Shown here piece by piece: positions 24,581 through 34,343 of a stretch of DNA of 64,000 nt (positions are counted from its first letter, which is position 1; every line of letters begins with the position of its first letter). The notes below the pieces were generated by a model. The model saw nothing but the letters and a program-made list of their open reading frames with translations, was not told where the DNA came from and did no database searches. The stretch lies in assembly GCA_937921775.1 (NCBI GenBank), contig CAKZUK010000077.1, positions 1 through 64,000 on the forward strand. Reading direction: 5' to 3'. Origin of the DNA: an uncultured Saprospiraceae bacterium. Lineage in GTDB: Bacteria > Bacteroidota > Bacteroidia > Chitinophagales > Saprospiraceae. The position numbers and the translations under genes are program-made.

Positions 24581-26497
24581 ATGAAAAAAATTATACCCCT
24601 CTTGGTTGTAGCCTTCTTTTTTTTAGGTCAACTAAACGCTCAAAGCACTAAAGCATTCACAAACACAAATGTGTTGAAGCCTGCTCCAATGCCTGATAAA
24701 AGCGTAGAAACGCTTTTACAAAACCAATCAACTGCACCTGCTGGCGCAATCAACCATACGCCTGCTTCAGCAGCCATACGGACAAACGTGGGTTCTCTAG
24801 GAACGACCATTATGGATGTACAAACTTATGGTTCTACCCCTAATCGGCTCGTCAACCATGGCAACGGTGAATTATCCGGAATATGGATGATCGGATATGA
24901 TGCAAGCGGTGGCTGGTCAGATCGTGGAACAGGATATAACCAAATTACTGGCGAAAGCTGGGGGGCATCTCCATCTGATCGACTGGAAGGTGATGTAAGA
25001 ACTGGATTCCCATCTTTTGCTGCAACTGCAAGCCAAGGAGAAATCATGTTTACACATAAAACACCTCCACCGTATGAGCATTACTCCTATGCTAAAAACT
25101 TTACGGATACAGACTGGGAGCAAGGTACAATTCCAAGTAATACACCTGCTGGAATGCTTTGGCCAGTTGTCGCAAGTGATGCGCAAAATGGTAATGATTA
25201 TGTTCACGTTATTGGTATTACTACTGCTGTAGCTTTTGGCGGTCAAGAATACGAAGGAATGGATCCACATTTACTGTACTATCGTTCACCAGACAATGGA
25301 GCAACTTGGGATCAAGTTGATATCATCATTGAAGGAATTGACAGCTCGCTTTACAACAGCATAAATGCACAAGGTTATGCCATTGATGTGAAAGACAATT
25401 ACGTTGCTATTGGTGTTTTTCAAAGCTGGGGAGATCTAGCAGTTTATAAGTCAGATGACTATGGTTCTACTTGGAGCAAACATATGGTTCTTGACTTTCC
25501 TGTAGAGAAGCACGATGCTGCTAATAACTCTTATACTTTTGCTGAATTATACAACTCTGACTTTAATGGCCCTGATTCATTAGCTATTTTTACAAATGAC
25601 GAATCTGGTTCTGTACTAATCGACAATAATGGTCAAGTACATGTCTTCTTTGGTGAGATGTACGTTATTGATGATCCAACGTTTGGCGCTGGTTACTATC
25701 CAGGATGGAGCGGCCTACGCTACTGGAATGAAACTTTTGGAGTTGATTCTACTAATCTAATTGCTGACCTAGTAGATGTCAATGGGAATGATTCGCTTGA
25801 TGTTGCGCAAGATGCTTGGGGTTTCTACTCTACCTCATTGACCAGCCATCCAAGTGCTGGAATTGATGCTGACAACAATATCTATCTGAGCTACATGGGC
25901 TTGACAGAGGAACATATGAATAATACGCAGCAACAACACTATCGCCACATTTACCTATTAAAATCGGAAGATGCGGGTGTTACTTGGACAGAACCTTATG
26001 ATATGGTAAATGATGATTTTTATGATGCTGAATTTATTCCATTTCTTGAAACCGTTTATCCAGCAATGGCGCGCCATGTTGATGAGCATATTCATTTTAT
26101 TTTTCAAGAAGACTTATCTCCAGGTCTAGTTGCATGGGGTGATGAAGATCCTCCAGAAGCAAGTAACATCATCTACTTCTCCGTGACTAAAGATGACTTT
26201 GCAAATGCGATTACGATCAACACGGAAGATTTGACGAGTAATCTTTTCGCTTTAAGCGTAACGCCTAATCCTGCCTCTGATAACTTTGTGGTTAATTATG
26301 ATTTGGCTAGTGCTGGCGCTTCCCAAATTGGTTTATACAACTCAGTTGGTCAGTTGTTAAAATTAGTTGAATTGGATGAACAGGCGGCTGGGCATTATCA
26401 ATTACCAATGTCATTGGAGAATCAAACTACAGGTATTTACTTTGTTCAGATTCGATCTGGCGAAGCCTTTGCTACGGTTAAGTTAGTGGTAGAATAA
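24581..26497 (+). CDS. Secreted Asp-box (BNR, sialidase-like) protein with T9SS type A sorting domain
   Basis: The 638-residue protein has a signal peptide ending QLNAQ. Three Asp-box motifs of the form S-x-D-x-G-x-T-W are visible: SPDNGATW, SDDYGSTW and SEDAGVTW, each ending a beta-hairpin of a propeller blade as in sialidases and exo-glucosidases. The sialidase Arg triad and FRIP motif are not obvious, so enzymatic activity is unproven. The C-terminal ~80 residues (LSVTPNPASDNFVVNYDL through GIYFVQIRSG) are a T9SS type A sorting domain, which directs transport across the outer membrane and usually cell-surface attachment. A strong terminator follows; the gene is monocistronic. Confidence 0.88.
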   Translation: MKKIIPLLVVAFFFLGQLNAQSTKAFTNTNVLKPAPMPDKSVETLLQNQSTAPAGAINHTPASAAIRTNVGSLGTTIMDVQTYGSTPNRLVNHGNGELSGIWMIGYDASGGWSDRGTGYNQITGESWGASPSDRLEGDVRTGFPSFAATASQGEIMFTHKTPPPYEHYSYAKNFTDTDWEQGTIPSNTPAGMLWPVVASDAQNGNDYVHVIGITTAVAFGGQEYEGMDPHLLYYRSPDNGATWDQVDIIIEGIDSSLYNSINAQGYAIDVKDNYVAIGVFQSWGDLAVYKSDDYGSTWSKHMVLDFPVEKHDAANNSYTFAELYNSDFNGPDSLAIFTNDESGSVLIDNNGQVHVFFGEMYVIDDPTFGAGYYPGWSGLRYWNETFGVDSTNLIADLVDVNGNDSLDVAQDAWGFYSTSLTSHPSAGIDADNNIYLSYMGLTEEHMNNTQQQHYRHIYLLKSEDAGVTWTEPYDMVNDDFYDAEFIPFLETVYPAMARHVDEHIHFIFQEDLSPGLVAWGDEDPPEASNIIYFSVTKDDFANAITINTEDLTSNLFALSVTPNPASDNFVVNYDLASAGASQIGLYNSVGQLLKLVELDEQAAGHYQLPMSLENQTTGIYFVQIRSGEAFATVKLVVE

Positions 26498-26550
26498 TTT
26501 CCATTCAATCTATTGTAAACCCAATTTCCGCACATTACTTACTAGTAGCG

Positions 26551-26586
26551 AAAAGCCCGGACACTTATTTGTGTTCGGGCTTTTTT
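26551..26586 (+). terminator. Rho-independent terminator, probably bidirectional
   Basis: AGCCCGGACAC and GTGTTCGGGCT pair (one G-T wobble) over a six-base loop. TTTTTT follows on the plus strand and a shorter T-run on the minus strand. It can end both the T9SS gene (stop 26497) and the convergent gene at 26646. Confidence 0.88.
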
Positions 26587-26645
26587 GCTTAGAAGGTGGA
26601 TCTTTCAGAAGGAGAATGTCACCTGCCTACTTCCGGTACTATCTA

Positions 26646-27668
26646 CTACTTAGGGCAAGCAGCAGAAAGCGTTTCCGAGTCAAGGGTATCGTAAAAAGAG
26701 TCAAGATAAGTCAACATTTCTTTTCGTGATTTTTTCGGAAGCAATTTAGTTGATTTAATCAGATTGTAAATAGCCTTCTTTTTGGATTCGAATAGTTTAA
26801 TAGTTGGCTTTATATTTTTTAGTTCATCTGGTGTCCCCAGATAAACACGTTGAGTTAGCGTCGTCAAGCCATAGCTTGAGTCCGCCTTACCATAAGAAGG
26901 ATTTACAATTCCAGAAAAATCAAAATCGTATGGAATCACCAAACGCTTATCGTCTTTCAACATAAACTTGGTGTTCTTTTCATAATTAGTTTTCCAATCT
27001 GTGTTACCAATCATGTACTGAAACAATGACATGGTTTGGATTTGATTGGCATCAACTTCAAGTAGTGGAGTCAAGTCGTCCGTTTTCTTAAATTTCTCAG
27101 CGCTCAATCGAGATCGGACTTGAGATGCATCTTCAATCAAAAAAGCATATTGACTAAATGTATGGTCTGACTGCGTGTCTTTATAAGTTACGTTGATGAG
27201 TTGTACTCTAAAACTTGCGTCAGTAATCTCGTTATAGATTTTATAGGCAAGGTATTCCTTTAACAAAAGTGCTTTAGCTTCTTCGTGATCATCCGCGCAG
27301 TAGTTTACCAGTTTCAAATCATCATATTTAGCTAAACCGGCAGATGACAAATCATCTTTTTCAAAGTAGATTTTCAATGGAGGTGTTTCGCTACAAGTCA
27401 TTCTTCTATACTTACCTCTCAATTTTAGTTTGATATCCCAATTCTGTTCTGCTCCTGTATCATCCGTATAAGAAAATACCGCAGAATGCTTTTCTTCATT
27501 TCTGATATTCGCAGTCAAAGTATCTAAGTCAACAGCAATAGTTACATTGATTACTTCTTCAGCAGAAAGTTGATCAAAAATACTAGGTCTGGCTGGTTCG
27601 CCTGTTGGATTAGTAGCAAAAGCTAAGGTGGAGAGGAATAAGAAGAAAATTAAACTGTTAAGTTTCAT
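26646..27668 (-). CDS. Exported CotH-like (atypical kinase-fold) protein
   Basis: The 340-residue protein has a signal peptide ending in TLAFA. The rest resembles the CotH kinase family: LKLRGKYRRMTC near residue 80 (the IRLRGNSSR-like strand), PPLKIYFEKDD, KLVNYCADD followed by ALLLKEYLAYKIYNE, MIGNTDWKTNYEKN near 217-230 (catalytic-loop equivalent), and RLVIPYDFDFSG near 242-253 (the metal-binding D-F-D). CotH proteins phosphorylate other extracytoplasmic proteins. The classical ATP-contacting Lys is not identified with certainty. It stands alone and is convergent with the T9SS gene. The same IGNTDW/DFD layout is echoed in the kinase-like domains of the two giant proteins at 5.6 and 12.5 kb. 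Confidence 0.72.
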   Translation of the reverse strand: MKLNSLIFFLFLSTLAFATNPTGEPARPSIFDQLSAEEVINVTIAVDLDTLTANIRNEEKHSAVFSYTDDTGAEQNWDIKLKLRGKYRRMTCSETPPLKIYFEKDDLSSAGLAKYDDLKLVNYCADDHEEAKALLLKEYLAYKIYNEITDASFRVQLINVTYKDTQSDHTFSQYAFLIEDASQVRSRLSAEKFKKTDDLTPLLEVDANQIQTMSLFQYMIGNTDWKTNYEKNTKFMLKDDKRLVIPYDFDFSGIVNPSYGKADSSYGLTTLTQRVYLGTPDELKNIKPTIKLFESKKKAIYNLIKSTKLLPKKSRKEMLTYLDSFYDTLDSETLSAACPK

Positions 27669-27829
27669 TACTGATTTTTTATATAATATGTTCGTTAATT
27701 GGGGAGCGGCTCCTTTAGCCTTCTAATGACACAAATTTCGAGCTAAATACAGGTGCAAAATAGGTCAAAAAGAGGTCTTCTAGGGTTAAAATGGGACTAA
27801 GTGTAGATTATTAACGACGAGCGAGGCCT

Positions 27830-27955
27830 TGCCGCGAATATCAGTCGCAGTTTCAATGACAATCGCAATGGAATTTCAGTTAAATCAACAATTTCAGTTT
27901 CAGTTTTCCCGCATTCGTGGAGGAGTAGAAGTTTCAATGGCAATGGAAGATTACA
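27830..27955. repeat. Low-complexity intergenic island with GTTTCAATG words
   Basis: GTTTCAATGACAATCGCAATGG near 27850 and GTTTCAATGGCAATGG near 27931 are direct near-copies, with repeated AATTTCAGTT words between them and a CGCATTCGTGGAG segment near 27910 that recalls the TCGTGGAG core of the 34.4-kb island. It fills most of the gap between the CotH-like gene and the AraC gene. Confidence 0.5.
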
Positions 27956-27965
27956 GCATATGAGG

Positions 27966-28856
27966 CTAGACCAAGCTATAGCTATCCCTAAATGCAGATG
28001 GCTTAAAGCCCGTATATTTCTTAAAGTACTTAACGAAATTGGTGGTCTCCTCAAAACCGGAACGATGCGCTATCTCTTTAACAGTCAAGGAGGTATTCAT
28101 GAGAAGGCGTTTGATTTCGATGATTAAAAAGTCATTGATGTAATTTTTTGCAGGTTGGTCCAGCATCTCTTGAGTGATACGGTTGAGTTTCTTGGTAGAA
28201 ATCAGAAGTTGATCTGCGTAGAACTTTACTTGACGGGATTCGCAGATGTGCTGGGCGAGTAACTTTTGGAATCGTTTGAACTCATCATGGTATTTAGAAC
28301 GTGGGCTTAGCTGGCGGTTTTCCTTGCGGATACGCTCGGCCATGCATAGAAATATTTTTAACGAGGAATGTATGATCTCTTCTGTCAACAGGTCGTCTGG
28401 TGCATCAAACTCTTCTTTTATTCTTTTCACTAAAGTGGAAAAAACTGCCAACTGATCTTTTTTCAAATTGATAACTGGTGAATATAGGTGGTAATTGTAC
28501 AAACTGAGTTGCTGCATTAGGTTGGAACCTAAACTTCCTTTTTCCAAAAACTCTTCGGTAAACAACAGGAAGTAGGCTTTGCGTTCCCAACTTTTTTCAA
28601 AGGCGTGTACTTGTTCTTTTGAAATAAAAATAATGCTGCCCTTTCGATATGGATAGGTTTTGAAGTCAACGGTGTGTAGCCCCTCCCCTTCCAAAATAAA
28701 TAGAATGGCATAATACCGTATTCGATGTGGTCGAAACGGGTTGTGATTTAAATCTGCTTCCAGCAATACTTCTCGGTTGCTTACGATCTGAAAGCCGAAG
28801 TCTTTCTTGTGGACTTGGACCAGGTCTACTGAGGGTATTTCTTTTTTTTCTTTCAT
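27966..28856 (-). CDS. AraC-family transcriptional regulator
   Basis: The 296-residue protein has an N-terminal cupin-like sensing domain (about 25-150, with HTVDFKTYPYRKGSIIFISKEQVHAF) and a C-terminal double HTH of about 100 residues: VKFYADQLLISTKKLNRITQEML is the first HTH and TVKEIAHRSGFEETTNFVKYFKKYTGFKPSAFR is the second with the conserved GFxxxxNFxxxFKKxxGxxPxxFR pattern. It starts 2 bases after the sensor kinase gene on the same strand, so it may belong to that operon. Its ligand and targets are unknown. Confidence 0.92.
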   Translation of the reverse strand: MKEKKEIPSVDLVQVHKKDFGFQIVSNREVLLEADLNHNPFRPHRIRYYAILFILEGEGLHTVDFKTYPYRKGSIIFISKEQVHAFEKSWERKAYFLLFTEEFLEKGSLGSNLMQQLSLYNYHLYSPVINLKKDQLAVFSTLVKRIKEEFDAPDDLLTEEIIHSSLKIFLCMAERIRKENRQLSPRSKYHDEFKRFQKLLAQHICESRQVKFYADQLLISTKKLNRITQEMLDQPAKNYINDFLIIEIKRLLMNTSLTVKEIAHRSGFEETTNFVKYFKKYTGFKPSAFRDSYSLV

Positions 28857-28858
28857 TG

Positions 28859-30184
28859 TTATGTGCTAATACGTAAAAACCCACTTGCGTGCAATCCTAT
28901 CTCAAATCTCGTCCAACCAGAGTCCAAAGTACGCAAAGAAAACTGCGCATTATGATTCATCAAAATCTCTTTCACTAAAGTAAGTCCTATTCCTTGCCCG
29001 TCCATCTTTGTACTAAAAAACGGGCTGAACAATTGATCCGCTTCTTCCTGGGTCAAACCAGATCCATTATCCTCAATACGAATCGCAAGTGGTGTTTCAA
29101 TAAGTTGAACCCGAATCGTACCTTTCTCTCCGATAGCTTCTATAGCGTTTTTCACAATATTGACCAAAGCTTGATCCATTTGACGCAAGTCCAAGTTTGT
29201 AAAAATTTCTTTTTCAGGTAACTGTAAATCAAAATTAATTTGCTTTGCTTTCCCCTGTGCTTCCATCAATCGAGTAATATCACTAAGCATTTTCTGTAAA
29301 GAAATTCGCTCCATAAAGGGCTCAGGCAAACGAATCACAGAAGCAAAGTTTCGCATAAACAAATTGAGGCGTTCGTTCCGATCCTTTGCAATAGAAAGAG
29401 AGGCCTTGGCTTCTTTATCCAAGTCAGGATCTTCCATTTCATAAAACTCCATCAACGAACTCAAAATAGAATTAATCGCCCCCATTGAGTTGTTGACCTC
29501 ATGTGCCATCATTCTAATCACTTTTGCATATGCCTTCTTCTCTGCTTCCAATATCTCTTTTGACAATTCTTGAATCAAAATAAACTTACGTTCAAATCCT
29601 TGATGAATAAACCTAGACGATTGGCATTTATAGCGTTCTGTACCGCGTAAAGCAATCACTTTAGAACTATCCGGTTCCATCGCGGCAATCGCATTTAAAA
29701 GTGGATGATCAAAATCACTAAACGGTTTATTCCTCCAAGTATCTGATATTTCTAAAAAATCCAAAGCCTTCGGATTTACCTCAGACAGACGGTCATCATA
29801 ATCCAAAATTACAATCCCAGTTGGAGACGCTTGGATCAGTTTTTCTAGGAAATAATGTTGTTCCTGCAAGGTGGTCCTTTCTTGGCGGATATTGTCGATC
29901 ATATCGTTGTAAACATTGATGAGTTTATCCATCTCATGGGAACCCGTTTTTACAAACTTAACATTGAAATCTTTATCGCGAATAGCATCTACTCCACTCG
30001 CCATAAATTCGAGTGGCTGAATAAAAGAACGATACAATCGGTAGGACCAAATAAGCGAAATAATAATTCCAATTTCTGCCAAAAAGAAATACAGTTTTTG
30101 CTCACCTAATACTTCGTACACCAGCCAGCCTATTAGAGCATGGATGATTAGAATGAAGATGATGTATTTTATTTTTAAGGACAC
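28859..30184 (-). CDS. Two-component sensor histidine kinase (NtrB-like, HAMP-PAS)
   Basis: The 441-residue protein has two membrane helices in the first 50 residues (IIFILIIHALIGWLVYEVL and FFLAEIGIIISLIW) with almost no periplasmic loop, a HAMP-like segment to about 105, a PAS domain (SPTGIVILDYDDRLSEVNPKAL) and the phospho-acceptor H-box MMAHEVNNSMGAINSILSSL. The ATPase domain has the N-box (LVNIVKNAIEA), G1 (IEDNGSG) and G2 (GQGIGLTLVKEIL). With no outer loop it probably senses an internal or membrane signal. The H-box HEVNN is of the NtrB-like type that pairs with sigma-54 regulators, and such a regulator lies 226 bases upstream at 30411-31766. Confidence 0.92.
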   Translation of the reverse strand: MSLKIKYIIFILIIHALIGWLVYEVLGEQKLYFFLAEIGIIISLIWSYRLYRSFIQPLEFMASGVDAIRDKDFNVKFVKTGSHEMDKLINVYNDMIDNIRQERTTLQEQHYFLEKLIQASPTGIVILDYDDRLSEVNPKALDFLEISDTWRNKPFSDFDHPLLNAIAAMEPDSSKVIALRGTERYKCQSSRFIHQGFERKFILIQELSKEILEAEKKAYAKVIRMMAHEVNNSMGAINSILSSLMEFYEMEDPDLDKEAKASLSIAKDRNERLNLFMRNFASVIRLPEPFMERISLQKMLSDITRLMEAQGKAKQINFDLQLPEKEIFTNLDLRQMDQALVNIVKNAIEAIGEKGTIRVQLIETPLAIRIEDNGSGLTQEEADQLFSPFFSTKMDGQGIGLTLVKEILMNHNAQFSLRTLDSGWTRFEIGLHASGFLRIST

Positions 30185-30410
30185 AGTGAGGAATTAGAAT
30201 GTGAATGTGAATTTCAACTCGAATGCAATTTCAACTGTAATGACATATAAACGCGAATAAAGCTCAGTTTCTATTTTTTTTATGTGGTTCAAAAAACAGT
30301 GATGTATGAACTAGAATTCCCTACGATCGTGAGCTAAGATAGTGTGAAAATTCTAATTCCCTGCTGTCTTCCAGCCAGGCAGGTTCTAATTCCTATTCCC
30401 CCCTTTATTC
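30185..30410. repeat. Intergenic palindromic island
   Basis: This gap between the response regulator and kinase genes is built of repeated words: GGAATTAGAATGTGAATGTG at its left end, CTACGATCGTGAG at 30321-30333, and a 33-base segment at 30359-30391 whose complement matches the tandem unit at 37810-37875 at 29 of 33 positions. TTCTAATTCC occurs twice around it. There is no gene in it. Confidence 0.7.
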
Positions 30411-31766
30411 TTATTCAAAATACGGAATATCATATTTTGCGAGACGTCGATACAAAGCACTACGTGTCAAACCCAAAGAACGTGCAGTGGCACTTACCTT
30501 ATTATTATGAAAATCCATTGCTTTTTTGATCATCTTAATTTCCATATCTTCTAAAGAGATTTTACCAACATCAGGAAGGGTAATATTTCCATCTGCAGGC
30601 TTCCGATATTGTTGTTGAAAATCGCTAGCGATCAGTTCGTCTTTGGTAGCGATTAAAACAGTACGTTCAACCAAGTTTTTTAATTGGCGAATGTTACCAG
30701 GAAAAGATTGGGTCATGAGCCATTCCATTGCGCTTTTGTGGACAGACAAGTTTGGTTTTTCGTAATTTTTCCTGAGATTTCCAATAAAGAAATCTACCAA
30801 CAAGGGGATATCTGTTGGTCTTTCTCGTAAAGGTGGAATCACGATTTTTATGAGATTAATTCTATAGTAAAAATCTTCCCGAAATAGTTCTTGATTAACC
30901 ATCGCTTCCAGATCTTTATTGGTTGCACTAATCACACGAACGTCGATTTTCTTAGTCTCACTACTTCCCAAAACTTCGTAGGTATGCTCTTGAAGCACTC
31001 GTAATAATTTGACTTGATTGGACAATGGCAAATCTCCAATTTCATCCAGAAATATCGTTCCCGTATCTGCCATTTCAAAACGACCTCTTCGATCAATCAC
31101 AGCATCAGTAAATGCCCCTTTTTTGTGTCCAAACATTTCACTTTCAAATAAAGAAGATGAAATACCCCCAAGATTTACTTTTACAAAAGGGCGATCGGCT
31201 CGCTGACTTTCATAGTGGATGGCTTCAGCAATAAGTTCCTTGCCCGTTCCACTCTCGCCTTGCACCAGCACCGAAGCGTTGGTACGAGCTACGTGCTGAG
31301 CCATTTGAAGCACATCTTTGAAGGCTGGATCTGCTCCAATTATATTTTCAAAATTGTAAGAGCTTCCAATGCCCTCGGGGATAGGTTTGGTCAACTTAAG
31401 AATGGTCCGAATAGAATCGAGTAATTTTTTGTTATCCCAGGGCTTGGCAATAAAATCTTTGGCCCCAGCCTTCATACCTTCCACTGCGAGTTGTACCGTC
31501 GCCCAGCCCGTCATGAGGATCACATTCATTTTTGGCTCAGCGGCAATAATCTTATTGAGCATTTCCAAGCCTTTCTTGCCAGACGTGTCAACGGTATAAT
31601 TCATATCGAGCAACATCAAATCGGGCTTAAACGCCGAGATGGTTTCCATGATTTCTTGCGGTCGATTAACGGACTGGCACTCGAAGCCAGATTTTTTCAG
31701 CAGCAGTAAGAGGGATTGGCATACTGCCTGATCATCGTCTACTATTAGTATTTTTGGTTTTGTCAT
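30411..31766 (-). CDS. Sigma-54-dependent response regulator (NtrC family)
   Basis: The 451-residue protein has a receiver domain with the acidic pair (VDDD) and phospho-acceptor Asp in LMLLDMNY, an AAA+ domain with Walker A GESGTGKE, the sigma-54 contact loop as GAFTDA rather than GAFTGA (a variant found in working activators), Walker B TIFLDEIGDLP, and the arginine-finger region. The C-terminal Fis-type HTH reads KVSATARSLGLTRSALYRRLAKY. It activates sigma-54 RNA polymerase at -24/-12 promoters. Such a promoter candidate lies at 37681-37699, at the head of the neighbouring efflux operon, whose genes run on the same strand up to this gene. Confidence 0.94.
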   Translation of the reverse strand: MTKPKILIVDDDQAVCQSLLLLLKKSGFECQSVNRPQEIMETISAFKPDLMLLDMNYTVDTSGKKGLEMLNKIIAAEPKMNVILMTGWATVQLAVEGMKAGAKDFIAKPWDNKKLLDSIRTILKLTKPIPEGIGSSYNFENIIGADPAFKDVLQMAQHVARTNASVLVQGESGTGKELIAEAIHYESQRADRPFVKVNLGGISSSLFESEMFGHKKGAFTDAVIDRRGRFEMADTGTIFLDEIGDLPLSNQVKLLRVLQEHTYEVLGSSETKKIDVRVISATNKDLEAMVNQELFREDFYYRINLIKIVIPPLRERPTDIPLLVDFFIGNLRKNYEKPNLSVHKSAMEWLMTQSFPGNIRQLKNLVERTVLIATKDELIASDFQQQYRKPADGNITLPDVGKISLEDMEIKMIKKAMDFHNNKVSATARSLGLTRSALYRRLAKYDIPYFE

Positions 31767-31821
31767 TTTTATTTTTTGTTGTTTTCTATAGTGAGACTAC
31801 TTTAGTGAGATCGCTGTGCTC

Positions 31822-32988
31822 TTAGTCCTCATGTAAAGCCAAAGCAGGATGAATAACAGCCGCCTGTCTGCTGGGATAAAATGTACAGACCAAAACTAAA
31901 ATAAAAATGATAAAGGCTGCTATTGCCATTGCATAATAATAATTAATGTTTTCTATTTCGAAGAGCTGCATCAAGGGAAATTGTATGGCAAAGAAGAGCC
32001 CTACCAATATTCCGAAAAGAGTAATCATGAGAATTTCTCCGATAAATTGTCGCGATATTTCACCTTGGGTCGCTCCAATGGTTCGGCGAAGGCCAATTTC
32101 TGCTTTTCGTTTGCTGATGTTGTACCACAAAACCCCGAAAAGGCCGAGTGCTACATTAAAGACCAAAAATCCGCAGATAATAAGTAAGGCTGTAATTGGA
32201 ATCCAATAACTTTTAGACGATTCAATTCTATTTTTTTCTAAATATTGAATAACGCAATCGTTCTTTTTAGTAACCTGATTCATCAACTTATTGATCTTTT
32301 CTTCGAGTACTGGACCGCTGTTCTCTTTGACTCGCATATACATCATGGCAGTCCTATCGGAAGTAATGGGAGCATGGAAAAAAGTAGCCTGATATTCATC
32401 TTCAAATTCTCCTTCGTATTTATAGTTATCAATGACACCAATGATTCTGTTTTCTTTATCAGAAAAAATGAAGAGACTGTCCATATAGAGTCGATCTTTA
32501 AAATACAAATCTCGAACCTTTTTAGTGATCACTACTGGTTTATACTTTTCGTTTTTATCGTTTTCATTAAACCAGCGACCTTCTATTACGTTCAAGCCCA
32601 TTGTCTTTTTAAAATCTTCTCCTGCATGGAATATTCTTGAAGACCATTCAAATCCGTTGTCATCATTGGTAGACGTAGACATAGAACCACTAAAAGGTGT
32701 AATGGAATTTCCAAAAGCAACCGATTCCACTTCACTGAATGAAAGTAATTCGCGCTTAAGTGACTGTTTCATTTGAACCATATCTATAGAATCCTCTTCC
32801 CAAAGATTCATGTAGCCCATCCACACGTTCTCCGTATCGAAGCCTAGGGGCGTATTGTAATTTCGCATCCGTTCTGTGATAAGCGTAAACACTGCAAATA
32901 GGATGAAGAAAGAAAGTAGGATTTCTAAAAAAAGTAAAAAATTGCTGCGCTTTTTATTCCAGATTAATATGAGAATATGCTTGATCAT
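31822..32988 (-). CDS. MacB-like ABC transporter permease (FtsX domain), first of two
   Basis: The 388-residue protein has one N-terminal membrane helix (FLLFLEILLSFFILFAVFTL), a periplasmic domain of ~220 residues, and a C-terminal FtsX domain with three helices. The cytoplasmic signature between them, LWYNISKRKAEIGLRRTIGATQGEISRQFIGE, matches the ISxRxxEIGxRRAxGA coupling motif. It ends ATHPALALHED-like, as usual. Its start codon overlaps the stop of the partner permease by four bases, so the two are translationally coupled and probably form a heterodimer with the ATPase at 34687. Confidence 0.93.
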   Translation of the reverse strand: MIKHILILIWNKKRSNFLLFLEILLSFFILFAVFTLITERMRNYNTPLGFDTENVWMGYMNLWEEDSIDMVQMKQSLKRELLSFSEVESVAFGNSITPFSGSMSTSTNDDNGFEWSSRIFHAGEDFKKTMGLNVIEGRWFNENDKNEKYKPVVITKKVRDLYFKDRLYMDSLFIFSDKENRIIGVIDNYKYEGEFEDEYQATFFHAPITSDRTAMMYMRVKENSGPVLEEKINKLMNQVTKKNDCVIQYLEKNRIESSKSYWIPITALLIICGFLVFNVALGLFGVLWYNISKRKAEIGLRRTIGATQGEISRQFIGEILMITLFGILVGLFFAIQFPLMQLFEIENINYYYAMAIAAFIIFILVLVCTFYPSRQAAVIHPALALHED

Positions 32989-34331
32989 AATTGGTTTTGT
33001 TTTAGGGCATTTACGATATGAATTTTTGACATTTTGTAAGCGGGAATAAGTCCCGAAAGAATACCAAAAAGTAAACAGATTAACATACTTAAAAAGAACA
33101 CTTTGAAGTTAAAAGCCAAAATTGTATCTCCTAAAATCTGACTGCTGTTGATTACATTCAATAATATCAGAGCTAGAATAAATCCAATTAATCCACCAAT
33201 AAAAGTTAGGATTATATTTTCAAAAACAAACTGAAACAGTATGGTTCCTGAGTCTGCACCGAAGGCTTTGCGCACGCCAATTTCGGCGGATCGTTCCATG
33301 ATGCGACTGATATTAATGTTGATTAAATTTAGAGTTGGTAGCAAAACAAACAAGGTCAATAAACCGATCATAATCGTAAGAAACAATCGAACACTTTTCT
33401 TGGGGTTCGCTTCAAGAACAACACCAGATGCATATCTTTGAAAAAAGGAATAAGCATGTATTTCCAACTTATTGAAATTTGTATTATTTCCTTTTCTTGC
33501 CACGGGATCAGTACTATCTGCTATGCGTTGGATATCCGCAATAATTAATGGTACAGACGCCTTATCCTTTCCCATAAAGACGCCAGTAAAACTTCCCAAG
33601 TAAGATTGACTCTTAAATACTTCCTGCCCCATTTCTAAGTAGGGAATATATAATTGACCTGCAATCGTTTCCTCCCGACTAGACACCTGCTTCACCACAC
33701 CTAGCACTTTATAGTGTTTATCGTTCACAAAAACATCTTCTCCTAGCACTCCTGTTGTTCTTCCAAAATATCCCTTAGCTGCCTTATCCGAAATCACAAT
33801 CACTTGTTGTTGATTTTCCACATGAGTTTCTGTATAATTCTCACCTTCTATAAATTCAAAATCAAAAATTTCCCAGAAAGAATTATCGGTATAAATAGCT
33901 TCAAAAGTTAGCTTATTACTATTAAGGAAAATATCAAACGAAGTACCTGAAGTATAAAAACTGTACTTCTCTACTCCTTGCACTTGTCGTAAATGCTTAT
34001 CCAGCAAAGCATACCCAGCAGATGAAGAACTCATCGACGAATTCCTTTCCTGATAAGAGTAAGTAGTATCGTAAACCATCAAGCCCTTGACCATGCTCGA
34101 ATCTATAGCAGGTATGGTATCATTGACAATTTTCTTTAAAGCGATACGTGGTACAAACACCATTTTGTCCTTCTCAGTCAAGGGGGCATGGTCACCTAAT
34201 TCTGTTTCCAAAAATGAAGTAACCAGCATCAGGATCATTAGTGTGAAGCTGATTCCGAAAAGGCTAATAAAGGTGAAGAACTTTTTTCGTCCCAATACCT
34301 TTATGGCTAGTTTTAGATAATTTTTTAGCAT
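32985..34331 (-). CDS. MacB-like ABC transporter permease (FtsX domain), second of two
   Basis: I chose ATG 34331 (MLKNYLKLAIKVLGRKKFFTFISLFG), because 56 further upstream residues read through an intergenic palindromic island. The 448-residue protein has the MacB layout: first helix (FTFISLFGISFTLMILMLVTSFL), a long periplasmic MacB_PCD domain, and three C-terminal helices with the signature ISRIMERSAEIGVRKAFGADSGTILFQFVFEN between them. It overlaps the next permease gene by four bases. It should work with the ABC ATPase at 34687 and the adaptor at 36403 to move a substrate out of the periplasm or membrane. Confidence 0.93.
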   Translation of the reverse strand: MLKNYLKLAIKVLGRKKFFTFISLFGISFTLMILMLVTSFLETELGDHAPLTEKDKMVFVPRIALKKIVNDTIPAIDSSMVKGLMVYDTTYSYQERNSSMSSSSAGYALLDKHLRQVQGVEKYSFYTSGTSFDIFLNSNKLTFEAIYTDNSFWEIFDFEFIEGENYTETHVENQQQVIVISDKAAKGYFGRTTGVLGEDVFVNDKHYKVLGVVKQVSSREETIAGQLYIPYLEMGQEVFKSQSYLGSFTGVFMGKDKASVPLIIADIQRIADSTDPVARKGNNTNFNKLEIHAYSFFQRYASGVVLEANPKKSVRLFLTIMIGLLTLFVLLPTLNLININISRIMERSAEIGVRKAFGADSGTILFQFVFENIILTFIGGLIGFILALILLNVINSSQILGDTILAFNFKVFFLSMLICLLFGILSGLIPAYKMSKIHIVNALKQNQL

Positions 34332-34343
34332 TGTTTTTTTATT

